This document shows, piece after piece, positions 34,330-46,906 of a stretch of DNA of 64,000 nucleotides. How positions within the stretch are numbered: the first letter of the stretch is position 1; the number at the start of each line of letters is the position of its first letter. The translations under genes and the position numbers were made by a program. Source of the stretch: Euptelea pleiosperma (taxonomy: Eukaryota; Streptophyta; Magnoliopsida; Ranunculales; Eupteleaceae). The stretch is from assembly GCA_035048495.1 (NCBI GenBank), contig CM068552.1:28832154-28896153 (forward strand), written 5' to 3'. The notes under the pieces are model-generated. The model did no database searches, had not been told where the DNA came from, and saw only the letters and a list, made by a program, of their open reading frames with translations.

Positions 34330-36540
34330 CCGAGCATCACACTTCACTACTTTGTGTCGTTACGCATGTTTTCTCGAAGTATGAGATTTCAGTTGACTTG
34401 TTGAAGGTTGAGGCTGTAGTGAATTGGGGACAACTCACCTCAGTCACTGAAGTACACAACTTTATAAGTTTAGTTGGGTAGTATTGAAGATTTATCGAGC
34501 AACTTTCTCTGATTACGATGCCTATGACATGACTTACCAAGAAAGATGTCAAGTTTATCTGGGACAGTGTTTGTGAAAAAGCTTTCAGGGAATTGAAGGG
34601 TAAGTTAACGTCGCCACTAGTTCTCACTATTTCAACCAGTGGTGAAGGACTTGTCATCTGTAATGATGCTTCTCATCGAGGATTGGATTGTGTGCTGATG
34701 CAACATGGGAAGGTTGTTGCGTATGCCTCGCGATAGCTAAAGGTACATGAATAGAATTACCTGACGCATGACTTTGAGTGGGTTGTAGTGGTGTTTGCAC
34801 TGAAGGTGTGGCAACACTACTTATACGATGAGTAGTTCGAGCTCTTTTCTGATCATAAGAGTTTGAAGTATTTGTTATCTTAGAAGGAGTTGAACATGAG
34901 GCAACGTAGATGGATGAAGTTTATGAAGGACTACGACTTGACGACTATTTTACTTGACCCTGACCCCCCCTCCTTTTTTTCCCTCCCTCTCGAAGGCCCC
35001 GAGCCTGAGCCTACCTACGGATGTGAAAATATGCGGAATTCACCCATGAAACGTTCCAACTATAGGCTTTCACTTGAAAGAGCCTCACAATTTCTAGTCG
35101 CGTACCTTTATAATAACACTCTCCAGTACTATCCAAGAAAGGTGAATATTGTGGTAGACACCTTGAGTAGGAAGCTGAGAGGGTTAATAGCTTGTTTAAT
35201 GGTTCAAAAGTGGTTGATGTTGGAATCAGTAGCAAACTTTGATGTCTATCCAAGGAAATAGAGTTCGAAGTTGTTTCTCTTTTGTCTGATGGTTCAGTCG
35301 ACATTGATTAGTCAAATTATCCTTGAACAGGCTCAGGATTAGTGGTTATATGCCATATTTGCGGAGTCAGCAGATGATAGTATATCATATTGGGCCGTTG
35401 GGATAGATGGCGGGTTACAGTTTTGTTGTCGACTATGTGTCCCAAATTTGGCAGACCTAATGAGATTTCGGATGCAGTGCATTGTATGAAATATATGATT
35501 CATCATGGTGGTACTAAGATGTACTAGGATTTGAGACAACATTTTATGGTGGGAGGGCATAAAGCATGAGGTCGCAGATTATGTGTCTAGGTGTCTCACC
35601 TGTCAATAGGTCGAAGGCTAAGCATCAAAGACCTGTTGGACCTTTGCAGTCATTACTCATTGCGAAGTGGAAGTGGGAGAAGGTAACGATAGATTTGTTG
35701 TGGATTTGCCAAGGTCAAGATATGGTCATGATGTCGTTTGGGTAGTGTTTGACCGGCCGACTGATCAAGTCATCTCATTTTATTCCAATTTGTGTTACCT
35801 ACTCCATGGACGAGTTGAGTAGACCCTATGTCAGGAACATAGTTAAACTCCACAGAGTTCCTATGTCCATTGTGCCTGATCGAGATTCTCAATTTACATT
35901 AGAGTTCTTGCAGAGTTTACAGAATGCCTGGGGACATCATTGGATTTCAATACGACATTTCATCCACAGACGATGGGCCGACCAAACATTTCAATGAAGT
36001 GATAGAAGACCTGCTACTGGTGTATATTTTAGATTTCAAGGGTGATTGGAAAGATCATCTACCGTTGATTGAGATCGATTATAACAACAATCATGTTAGC
36101 ATTGAGATGGCACCATACGATGCTCTTTATGGTAGGCACTATCGATTGCTAATTTATTGGATAGGGGTTAGAGATAGTAGCTTGCTTGGACCAAAGTTGC
36201 TTTAAGAGACTACTGATAAAATAATTGTGGTTTGAGAGCATTTGTGACGACTCAAAGTCATCAAAAGAGTTATAGAATAAGCATATGAGGAGTTTAGAAT
36301 TCGTCGATGGTGATTATGTGCTTTTGAAGGTCTCATCCATGAGGGGAATTATAATATTTGAAAAAATGAAGGCGAAGCTATCACCAAGGTACATGAGGCC
36401 TTTCTAAATCTCAGAGAAGATTGGAACAGTCGCCTACCATCTTGCCTTGCCACCTTAGTTATCTGGTGTGCATAATGCATTCCATGTTTCGATGTTGAAG
36501 AAGTACATCAGGATGCTTTTCATACGTACCATTAACTTTC
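34330..36540 (+). mobile_element. Ty3/gypsy pol relic
   Basis: Plus strand, heavily decayed, order conserved: the late reverse-transcriptase region and RNase H (34520-34950, with FSDHKSLKYLL), an integrase zinc-finger and core region (35540-36000), and an end like HNAFHVSMLKKY near 36470. Dozens of stops. No LTR was identified. A foreign stretch of about 170 bp (34957-35126) interrupts it between RNase H and integrase. Confidence 0.75.
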
Positions 36541-37040
36541 AAGCATTAAATTTGAAAGGTAAGAACCCATCTCATGTTTTATGTTTAAAGAATAAATGTT
36601 ATTTTTTTTCTCGTTCTTCTTATAATGATGGGAATTTCAAATTGTAATCCAAATGATTCAAAATTTTCAGTACCGTTATGGATTTCACATAATCCTAATG
36701 TAACTTCTTATTACGATGTCTTAAAAGTTAATGTTTGGGCGAGATTTGTGGTAGATTGTTTAGAAAGTTGATTTGATTTTCATTTTACCGATGTAGGATA
36801 TTTGTTGAAATGCTGAAAATAATTGAATTTTCTTCGACATTTGTTAGAATTCAACTTGTTTTTATATGTGGGTTATTCATTCTCATTTGGTGTTGTTCCC
36901 AAGTAGTGCTTTCCCCCAATTTTTATAGAAAAGGAATTATGATTTGTTCTAGTATATGCTTGATCCCTATTCTAGATATTTAACCTTGATCATCTAAACA
37001 CGGAGCTCTAAGCTCATTCTCAAACTTTTTGTGTGTGGAT
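36541..37040. other. AT-rich DNA, nothing recognised
   Basis: Possible tail of the minus-strand SINE-like sequence at its right border; otherwise no feature. Confidence 0.4.
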
Positions 37041-37109
37041 TGGTGGGATCAAACCCACGATCTCATTGTTGCAGTGTAGTACATCAACCAATTGAACCAA
37101 TAGCCATCC
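37041..37109 (-). mobile_element. tRNA-derived SINE-like head
   Basis: On the minus strand GGATGGCTATTGG is followed by an A-box-like TGGTTCAATTGG (37099-37088) and, about 30 bp later, a B-box-like GTGGGTTTGATCCC (37058-37045). Spacing and order fit an RNA polymerase III internal promoter, as in plant SINEs. It does not fold as a real tRNA. The tail toward 36900 is unclear. Confidence 0.45.
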
Positions 37110-37119
37110 TAATTCCTAA

Positions 37120-38575
37120 TATTATTGAAAAGTCTCGGTTGTCAATCCCAAGAAACTCTTAGTTCTTCTAAAATTTATATCACTACGTTAGAAGTTTGCT
37201 GAAGACTAAAGCTTCGAAGGTCAAGTGGACTTCATCAAATCAGAGAAGATTTAAAGCTGAAGAAAAACAATACAAGTGTTCAAGCTCAACTAAAGACAAA
37301 GACAAGCTCAAAAATGAAGATTGAAACAAATGATCATAAGTATGTTCTCACTCTACGAACGTTCAACTATCAAAAATCTTGTGTTGCAGCTATTTGCGTA
37401 CATCTAAAGGTACACCGCACTTTGCTAATGGATCAATTTAACCCTAGATGTCTCTCAGTTCTTGTGGTATTGTTTAGAAGTTATCTTAATGACATAGGAT
37501 AATTATAATTATTGTTTGAGATTTTTCGAAAATAGGTCTGCGAGGATCGGCCGACCGGAGTCTTCTGACTCTGACCGGTGGACCGGACTCCTCTATATAA
37601 GTTTTTCTTGTTCTGACCTAAGCGGCTGATCGAAGTGCGGTCGACTAGTCAAAATGTGCGGTCGACCCCACCCTTTCCGGATCTCGTTCTGACTCAATCT
37701 TTTGTGCGAGTTTTGGCGCACTCGAGTCATTCCAACGGCTATTTTAGGTTCGTTTCTCTTTAGAGGGAATAAACTTATATAATAGAGTCATTGACTTTCA
37801 TTAGAAACAACACAATCAAGCTATCTCTTGACTCCCAATCTTTCATTATCATCTTGTGAGTTTAGAGAATTGAAATTTGAAAGAGCTTCACCTGAGCAAC
37901 TCTAGTTCATTATTTGTGAAGGCTCTAATTGTTTAAGAGATTACAGGCTCATTGTTTCTTGCAATCATCTTCTTCAAAGAAGATGATCATCCTTGGCAGA
38001 GTGTCTCTGTGTCGAAATCTTCTTCAAGGATTCTCCATTATATTGAATTCATCAAAAGGTAAGTATCTCCAAGAACAAATATTTTAGAGTAAATTCAATT
38101 TCTATTAAACTTGATTATTTCTGATTGGTGGATTTAGTACTCGTCTATCTAACAAAGTTGAGGATTGTAGATCCGTGAGAAGAATGCTTCTCTAATAGAT
38201 TACTAGCCTAAGTCGACTCTCTAGGTGAGCGAGAAGCGATTCTCGTTAGATTGAGACTAAGTGTTATCTTAGTTATTTGATTATTTATTTTAATTGAAAA
38301 TGTTGTAATGCATGATTGCAATAATATAATATTACTCGTGTTGAGTATTGGCAGTGGACGTAGGTGCGGAGTCGTCGAACCACTATAAATCTGAGTCTCG
38401 TGTGATTGTGAATGTTTGCATATTTTATCTCAGATTTTTTCATATCTATATTCTATGGATGATTCATATTTTGATTGTTTGATCATTTTCCATCTTGTGT
38501 GATCATTAATTTTTAATCCATATAGAATCCGCAAAGAAATTAAAAATTATCCTATTCACCCCCCTTTAGGACATT
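37120..38575. mobile_element. LTR-like remnant 1 (copia type)
   Basis: Non-coding, with the layout of a long plant copia LTR: polar A-rich text with AAGCTGAAGA-type words, a TATATAA box near 37590, CT/AG-rich leader sequence, and an end CCTATTCACCCCCCTTTAGG (38550-38569). This CCCCCCT terminus is a familiar end of plant copia LTRs. No partner LTR or coding region is attached. Confidence 0.4.
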
Positions 38576-38920
38576 ATAACGTGGTAATTAAAAGAGAATT
38601 TCAATTATAACTATGGGTGTTAATATCTACACCCTCCACATAGATTACCGAGATGGTGACATGTGGATTGGTGGCACATGCTCTGCACATACCGAAAGCT
38701 CGTGTATTGCACATGCCTCTTTAATAAAATAATTAGCGACAGACCCACTGGCCAAGGTATGGAGTTCTCGGCCACAGATAAGGGAGGTCGAGGTTTAGGA
38801 GTCCTTTGCCTCAGTTGAAGTGATATGATCCGAGAATCCTGTCCGGCCAAGATATCAAAGCTTGGCCAAGAGTTTATAAACTGACATTTCAACCATGGAG
38901 TTCATGAGTCAACGTTCATG
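38576..38920. other. short spacer between LTR-like remnants
   Basis: No recognisable gene or element. Confidence 0.4.
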
Positions 38921-38929
38921 GTGAATTTG

Positions 38930-40035
38930 TATATTGTTCTCGAGATACTTAAATTGACCTTAGGGGGTGTGAGTTGACCTAAACTTTTACTGAGAACCAT
39001 AAGGATTGAATACAAAACTCAAACAAAATTTCCTTTGTTGGTTCGACCCAAAGGTCTGTTAGTTCCAACGAAGGTGGACTTGGTTTGAACAAGCAGTTTG
39101 AATGAAGTTGGCCAGTACTTAATTTTGTGCAAGGTTACAGTTGGTTCGAACAAATTAGCAGCTTGTTCGAACGAGCCAATGTTTGGTTCAAAGTAGCTTG
39201 CATAGATCAGTTAGGAAAATTGCTCCGATTGAACTTTTTTGTTCCAGGAATGTTACTTAATCTATCAAGGGTTTCTCTTATGAGTTCTAACTTATAAATA
39301 CCTTAGTATTTTCATCGAAAAACACTGAGACTCAACAATTCACAAGAAATTTTGAAAATCCTAGTAACCTTAATAGTTTTACTCCCTTTGTGAGGTTTTC
39401 TCCTTGTGAGCTCAAGATCCTTACTCTTTCATAGGTTTATACCTTTCAAATTTTGAGTTTTTGAGTTGTGTTTGATCCTTCATGATTGAAGTTATTTCAT
39501 CCATGAAGTGTTGAACATGATTGTGAATTTAACCTGCATACTCTTTAGTGCACTCGTGGATTCAAGTGTGTAGATTCAAAGTGGTTTTGAATTTGATGCA
39601 GTGATCGTGGGAAGAAGGCATGCTTGTGGATTCAAGGCATGGAGTGACAAGACGAAGCGGTGAAGTGACGAGTGGAAATTCGTGGGGATATTGAGTTGGG
39701 ATCCAGTGGATACATCGTGTGTGTGTGGGTAACATCCTTTGTATTCGTTGAACTTCTATTAGTGCACTTTACTGTCTGGAGATGGTACTGATGTTTGTCA
39801 GTTGTGTTTTCCACATAAAATATCGTGCGATTGTTTATTTATTTATTTTGAGATTAAATTGAACAACTTTGTGACTAATATATCTTTGATATAATAAGAT
39901 TAAAGTTGGTCGATTTAATTCATTTTCGTGTTAGCAATAGCATGTGATTGGATACCCGGATTACTGACGGATTAGAATAGGTTAATTATTTTTACTTTGC
40001 AACCAAATCTATTCACCCCCCTTTAGGTCTCGTAG
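38930..40035. mobile_element. LTR-like remnant 2 (copia type)
   Basis: Same layout as the previous remnant but a different family: GGTTCGA-rich text at 39040-39190, a TATAAATA box at 39294, and the end CTATTCACCCCCCTTTAGGT near 40006-40026. Probably a solo LTR; its start is not resolved. Confidence 0.4.
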
Positions 40036-40153
40036 ATACATAGACCCATGTACTTTCACATCGGATTCATGAGATCCACGATCCATGAAATAATTACTTT
40101 ATTAATACTGAAGACTGTTTTAGCCTTTGCAGCCATTGCCATGTAGATGGTAG

Positions 40154-40193
40154 CTAGGGCTGCAACTTGGGCGGGTTGGGGATCGACACGAAC
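40154..40193. mobile_element. left piece of a GGGTTGGG word-repeat element, split by the Athila insertion
   Basis: Starts CTAGGGCTGCAACTTGGG, the terminus also seen complementary at the end of 56385-56513, and runs into CGACACGAAC. The last five bases CGAAC (40189-40193) are the target-site duplication of the 14.2-kb insertion. The text resumes at 54395. Confidence 0.6.
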
Positions 40194-41232
40194 TGATATT
40201 CGCTTAAAAATGCGTATTTTCCACTGTTAGCTTCTAAGCGTTTTCACACTCTCCTACGTCAAAATGCTCTATTTATCTACTTTTCCACGTAAGAATCTCT
40301 TTTGTTGCGTAGAACACACTTTTCTGGACGAAATGGTATATTTGCATGCATTAAACACATTTTTGGAAGTCTAGACATTGAGTCGTTCTGATAAAGTCTC
40401 ATTACGCGCTTCTTCTATCGTAGGAAACCCCGATGGGACAATTCTCGAGACTTGCGAGCCCACATCGATCAGGAAAGCCCATTATCAAAGCTTAAAGAGC
40501 CCACATGCTATGACTAGAAGATATGGGCCAAATATGGGCTGAATAAGATGACCAAAAAGCCAGCCCAAAGAACGAAGAGAGCAGGAGAGCCAATGACCAA
40601 GAGACGGACCAAAGCGTTTAAAGCCACACGAGTCAGCAAGGAAGGATAGTCTACTCTACTGGAGAAGCGTGAGGATGGTCACAGTGAAGACCAGGGTTCC
40701 AGACCCTCTGCCAATACTTTTATCTCCATTTTCTGATATTTTCTCTCTCATCTCTCCTTATTCTCTCTCTCTTCATCTCTCGGTCCTCGAATCTACTGAC
40801 CTAACCCCAGAACTCCTGCCCATTGGCTCTGTCTCATCTCCCTTAGCTTTCTGACCGTTGGATCTTCAATCGGACCATTGGATCTTCCACCGGACCGTTG
40901 GATCTCTCTAGATCTGTCGATCTACCAATCTGGGTCCCAATCAAGTCGACATCCATCCGATCGCCATCAGATTGTCTGTCATATCATCCTGTGAGACGAT
41001 GGACATCATCAATCCATGTGGGCCAGTAGCCGGGCCCATCATCATCGACTCGTTGTCCGACCATTTAGTGGACCCCGTGAATTTCAAAATAATTTCAATT
41101 AAATTTTAAAAAATGGGGGGTCCACTAGATGGGGAAATTCCCCAAAGAAAAGTAAAGTTTTACTTAAAAAAAAAAATTATTTCTTATTTTTGAAAAATAC
41201 CCTATTTTCATTAAAGGAAATAGGGAGCTTTA
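40194..41232 (+). repeat. LTR 1 of the Athila-like complex
   Basis: 1,039 bp, from TGATATTCGCTTAAAA to AATAGGGAGCTTTA. It includes GATCTTC-CGGACC-GTTGGATC repeats near 40860-40910 and a CT-rich stretch. The right end runs at once into an inverted LTR fragment. Confidence 0.85.
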
Positions 41233-41345
41233 AAAGGAGGGGGATTAGGGTTCGAACGAACCCTTCTCCTTCTCCTTTTAAAGCTCCATATTTCCTTTAA
41301 TGGAAATATGATATTTTTCAAAAATAAAAAATAAGAAAAAATAAC
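41165..41345. repeat. head-to-head LTR palindrome
   Basis: The end of LTR1 (TTTTTGAAAAATACCC through GGGAGCTTTAAAAGGAG) is followed by a 30-bp spacer. Its inverted counterpart (CTCCTTTTAAAGCTCC through ATTTTTCAAAAATAAAAAAT) then makes arms of about 75 bp. The right arm is a second LTR tail joined to the truncated protease frame. Confidence 0.85.
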
Positions 41346-43871
41346 TGTTTAAGAATATCTTCGGTGCAGTCCGGGATTAGACTCTCAACGGCACACATTT
41401 CATCGGCCACATCGCGATCGGCATCCTGTTGCATTAGACGAAAGATATTGACCTCAGCTTTGAGGTTTCCAAAAGCAATGGACATGTTTCCGTCCCGGCA
41501 CCCGATGTGTGCATTCGCGGTGGCAAGGAAAGGACGGCCTAAGATGACCGGAATGCGGTTATCCTGACACGGCTCGGTGTCGAGAATGATAAAGTCCACA
41601 GGATAATAAAAGTCAGCGACTTTTACTAGGACATCTTCAATGATTCCTCTTGGAATCTTGATGGACTGATCAGCCAATTTCAGGGTGACATTGGTAGGCT
41701 TCATATCTTTCAGTCATAATTATTGGTATACCGAAAATGGTATGAGGTTAACGCTAGCCCCTAAATCTAGCAAGGCAGTGCAGCTAAAGTTGTCTCCAAT
41801 TTCACATTGGATAGTTTGACTACCTGGATCCTTGTGTTTGATCACACTATTGCGTTGAATGAACGCGGTAGCTTTTTCGGCCAAGAAGGCAACTTTGGGT
41901 ACATGCGTATGCCGCTTAACTGTGCACAAGTCCTTGAGGAATTTGGCATAGGAGGGGATTTGCTTGATAGCAAAAAGGAATGGGATATTGATCTGGACAT
42001 CTTTAAAGACGTCTAAGATCTCTGAGAATTGCTGATCCCGCTTATCTTGGACAAGTCTGTCCGGGAAGGGAGGCTTTACTCGACAAATGGATTTGTCTTT
42101 AACCTTCGATTTCTGTACAGGGATATCTGATGTTGGTGCAGAGGTAGAAGAAGCAGAGGTAGGATTGGTACTAGTTTCCTCTGTACGAGTGATGGGTGCT
42201 GGAGATGGCACCTATGGTGGTTAGACTCCCATGTCCACAGTTTTTCCAGATCGTAGGGTGGTTACAGCTTGCACCTCCCCTTGACAGTTCTCATTCTGAC
42301 TCTGAGATTGGGAACCGATCTCATATATTGCTCCTTTGGCATTTCCTTTTGGGTTAGCAATGGGTTGGCTAGGAAAGATGCCTTTAGCTTTCTCAGCTTC
42401 CAGGTTGCCTAAGCGTTGCTCTAGACGAAGCATGGATTGTTGTTGCTGTTGCTCTAGGCGTTGCATAGATTGTTGTTGCTGAGTAATGAGTTGAGCTAGA
42501 AGGTCCTCGATACCAGATTTGGGGATCGACTGTTGGGGGCAGCTAATGGGAGCTGAGGCACCAATTCACGACTCGAGCTCATCGGGGCATTATAGTTATA
42601 GGCTGGAGAATTAGTTGGGACAATCTGTTGGTTTTGAAAGTTCTGGGGAACTCTTTGCTGATTCTGAAATGTGCTCGGTTGTCCAGAGTATTGACCCTAT
42701 TGGAACTGCTGGTTTTGAGTAGATGGGTACTGACTCTGCTGGTATTGTCCCTGATTGAATTGCCTATTGGGTTGATTGAACCCAGGAGGATACATGCCCT
42801 GAGGTTAACGCGGAGGTTGAGCTGGCGGTTGAGTAGACTGAGGCCTCCAAGAGAAGTTATGGTGGTTTCTCATGTCAGGATGATAAGATTGACTATACGA
42901 GTTCTGAGTGGGTGGTTTGTATGTGCTGAAAGCACAAACTTCTTCTTGAAGAGGATTTGACCATCCTTCATTCAAAGGACAATGCTCAGTAGTATGGGAG
43001 GGTTGCTGACAGAGGGTGCAAGATTCCATAGGGCTCTCGTGTCCCACATGCATGACTGGGGTAGATTGTTGAGTAGGCTTTTGTACAGACACAGCCAGTG
43101 CCGAGACTGACTTGCTCAACTCTTGAATGACAGATCGAAGCTCAGTATCAGCTGTAGCATCATGTCCCTTGGTTGTCCTTTGGACTGAAGTGGTTCGACT
43201 AAACTCTGAGTCAGTCGTCCAATTCATCAGTAAGTCCCTTATAGAAGACGTGGACAAGATTGCCCTTGTCGATGCTATGGTGGGGACACTTAGTCAGGTA
43301 GTCTTGGAATCTATCCCACGCTTTAAAAAATTTCTCATCAGACTTCTGTCGAAAGTCCTGGATGAGTTGCTTCATTTGGTTTGTCCGAGTCATGGGGTAG
43401 AATTTAGACATGAATTTGCCCACCAACTCTTTCCAACTGCTGATTGAATCAGCGGGTAAGGAGTAGAGCCAATCTGAGGCTCGGTCTTTGAGTGAGAATG
43501 GAAAAACTCGCAGATGCACATTGTCATCATCGAGGTTCTGATTCTTGAAAAGTAGGATGACATGTTGGAATTCCCTAATATGGGTCTTCTCTTGGGAGCC
43601 CACGAAAGGTTGGCAGCATTTGGATCGTCTGCGGCCTGATCTCAAATTGTACCACCGTAGTAGGTGGGAAAATAATGCAAGTAGGCGGATTAGCAGAGAT
43701 AGGGGCGAACATCTCGATAAGGGGTCGTTCAACTGCCATGACTATAAAGGTAGTAGTACTGGGGGAGGCGGTTGGGGAAAGAGATGGGGAAGTATTCAGT
43801 AGAGGATCCACTGTAGGTACGTGATTCTTAGATCGAATCAAGCGCTTGTTCGGACGAGTCCAAACGGGCAT
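41318..43871 (-). pseudogene. Athila-like gag and protease (inverted)
   Basis: Minus strand. The gag core (43732-43211) has WLYSLPADSISSWKELVGKF and FYPMTRTNQMKQLIQDFRQ. A CCHC knuckle CTLCQQPSHTTEHC lies at 43020-42981, a Gln-rich coiled coil near 42470-42400, and an aspartic protease region (41800-41350) with LLDLGASVNLIPFSVYQ and PVILGRPFLATANA. Gag packages RNA and the protease cleaves the polyprotein. Frameshifts lie near 43720 and 43240, with stops near 42800 and 41710. The protease frame ends by running into an LTR tail (41345-41318), which marks the deletion joint. Confidence 0.85.
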
Positions 43872-45532
43872 ACGCTAATAAGGCAAGTTCTATACTTTGC
43901 AAAAAGTTGCCAGAGAAGAACACTATCCTAAATGATGCACACCAAGCACAGATAATCCTATTCGAAGCAATCAGGATATATTTTAGGAATTATCTTTGTT
44001 AGTTTTTGGGCTAGAGTAGATTATGACAGTGGGCGGACCACTGGTTTATCTTTTAACCGCCAGACTAACTATTTTGCACTCAAAGGTTTTTACCAGGCTA
44101 CACTCTTCAGAGCGAATCCTTTAGTACTAACTCTAGTTAACAACAAAGAAATCCGAAGCCTAGACAGACGTGCGGCATAAGGCTGACTTAAGTACGTCCC
44201 AGACTAACCGGGTTGGTCAAGTGGATAAGAAGAGTTTTCCCTCGGGTTAAGCTAGGGTTGATGCGTGTTCCTAGTCCACACGCAACTAACCGCTGAATAG
44301 TCCAAGATGCCACGTCGAGCTCAATGTACTTGAGTAGTAGGGACTTATGGGTGTGTTAGACAACAGGGACCCGCGCTCGTGGTCTTATTTCGATTGGATG
44401 TTAAGTGAGTTCACTTTGTGTGGATTTTTCCTCAAACACCGGGCTAATTGGCTCTACTTCTTGATTCTTTTTAATTAAATGGAGCCTTGGGATCAAATCA
44501 AATGGAATGATGAGGTGGGTGATGAAATCCCACCAGTTTCAATTTGGAGCTGGGTCTGCTCTCTTAGAGTTGATTGATTAACGGCCACGCCACGCAAGTC
44601 GAATAATATGTATGCGAAAGCAAATAGACAAGCGGCAATGATTCACCCAAATTGCTCTGTATCGCACTCAAGGCGAGGATAGAGACTTACCTCCCGTGGG
44701 CCACGCCACGGGGTCGCCTCCTTGGGTTAGGGAGTGGTATCCTAATGGGCTTGGGCCTGACTCCACCTCTTTGAGCTTTCGCTCCCTACCCACACTGGAT
44801 CGTGTCCCTACAGAAACAGTTAGATCACACGGTCTAGGTATTTGGGATTCTATTTGGAAGATCCTTGCCTTTTTAGGGTTCACTGAACAAGCACTGGCTT
44901 TAGGCAAGTTTTTGAATTAGTTTCCAAATTCGAGATGGGTTAAAATTTAGGAATTCCCAGATTGGAAAATACCTAGATTGGAAAGTTTCCCGAACTGTGG
45001 AGATCTTCCAAGAAAGATTTGATTGCGAGATCCCTTATAATTTTGGGAAATTTCTCAAAATTGAAATTCTGCTAGATTTGGGGTATTTTCTTTTGCAGAC
45101 TTTTCCAAATTCGGAAGATTTCTAAAGATAGAAATTCTTCTAAAGAGGAAACTTCTAAGAGGGGAAACCCTAATTAAGCAGAGTTTCAAGATTTTAGAAT
45201 CTTTCCAAAAATCGCAAATCCTTGATTGGTGATTTCTAAAAATCTGCAGAATATAAAACCCTAATTTTTTTATTTTTTATTTTTTATTTTTTTTGGTAAT
45301 TTCCACTTAATCTAGGGTTTCTAAAAAACCCTAGAACAAGATATAGCAGTTATTTGGAAAGCAGTAAAATTCTAAATTATTACAACTTTGCACTCGGCCT
45401 TCCGAGGCATTAAAAAATAGTAATTTAAAAGACTGCTAAAAATCACTAAAACCAAAAAAATAGAAAGTTTCCAATAAAGGTCGGGCTGTCCAAATTGAGC
45501 AGCTTTCCGCTTCAGCAACTTTCCAATTCCGT
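43872..45532 (-). other. leader region upstream of the inverted gag
   Basis: Non-coding, read on the minus strand as the untranslated leader of the element. No primer-binding site was recognised. It ends sharply at 45532, where plus-oriented 3' untranslated sequence begins; that is the second inversion breakpoint. Confidence 0.5.
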
Positions 45533-45872
45533 CTTGTGTGATTCTATTCTGAGTGCTAAACATGTGAGATTTGAGGTCGAGGCATAAAAACTTAGAGGTG
45601 ATCTGGAAATCTTTACTGTCGGATGATGAGAATGTTGAGCACACACACACGCAGAATCTGACTATTCTGGGTCATGATTATCAGTCTGTAGTCTTGCCAA
45701 AACTTTCCAACTCTTCGCTAGCATATAACTATTTTTGCATCCATTCAAACATTTGACGAACGGTGTTTTCCCGGAGCTAATATGAAAAAGTGTGCAGCAT
45801 GTGCAGAGCCCTTTTAAGCTCATTTATTTCGCATTAATTGCCAAGGATTGGCAATATGCTGGTTGGGGGTTG

Positions 45873-46906
45873 TGATATTTGCTTAAAAGTGCGTATTTTC
45901 CACTGTTATCTTCTAAGCATTTTCACTCTCCTACGTTAAAATGCTTTATTTATCTACTTTTCTACGTAAGAGTCTCTTTTGTTGCGTAGAACACACTTTT
46001 CTGGACGAAATGGTATATTTGCATGCATTAAACACATTTTCAGAAGTCTAGACATTGAGTCGTTCTGATAAAGTCTCATTACGCGCTTCTTCTGTCGCAA
46101 GAAACCCCGATGAGACAATTCTCAAGACTTGCGAGCCCACATCGATCAGGAAAGCCCATTATCAAAGCTTAAAGAGCCCACATGCTATGACTAGAAGATA
46201 TGGGCCAAATATGGGCTGAATAAGAGGACCAAAAAGTCGGCCCAAAGAACGAAGAGAGTAGGAGAGCCAATGACCAAGAGACGGACCAAAGCGTTTAAAG
46301 CCACATGAGTCAGCAAGGAATGATAGTCTACTCTACTGAAGAAGCGTGAGGATGGTCACAGTGAAGACCAGGGTTCCAGACCCTCTGCCAATACTTTTAT
46401 CTCCATTTTCTGATATTTTCTCTCTCATCTCTCCTTATTCTCTTTCTCTTCATCTCTCGGTCCTCGAATCTACTGACCTAACCCCAGAACTCCTGCCCAT
46501 TGGCTCTGTCTCATCTCTCTTAGCTTTCTGACCGTTAGATCTTCAATCGGACCGTTAGATCTTCCACCGCACCGTTGGATCTCTCTAAATCCGTCGATCT
46601 ACCAATCTGGGTCCCAATCAAGTCACCATCCATCCGATCGCCATCAGATTGTCTGTCACATCATCTTGTGAGACGATGGACATCATCATTCCATGTGGGC
46701 CAGTAGCCGGGCCCATCATCATCGACCCGATGTCCGACCATTTAGTGGACCCCGTGAATTTCAAAATAATTTCAATTAAATTTTAAAAAAAATGGGGGGG
46801 TCCACTAAATGGGGAAATTCCCCAAAGAAAAGTAGTGTTTTACTTTAAAATATATATATATATTCAAAAAAATCCCTATTTCCATTAAAGGAAATAGGGA
46901 GCTTTA
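45873..46906 (+). repeat. LTR 2 of the Athila-like complex
   Basis: 1,034 bp, from TGATATTTGCTTAAAA to AATAGGGAGCTTTA. It is preceded by the purine-rich GGTTGGGGGTTG (45861-45872) and the shared 3' untranslated block, so it serves as a 3' LTR for the left compartment and a 5' LTR for the right one. Confidence 0.85.

Noticed and set aside
35011..35304. Minus-strand open frame in the gypsy relic
   Set aside because: Antisense to RNase H-integrase text.
44195..44290. tRNA-like GGTTGGTCAAGTGG
   Set aside because: No B-box or cloverleaf; it lies in the retroelement leader.
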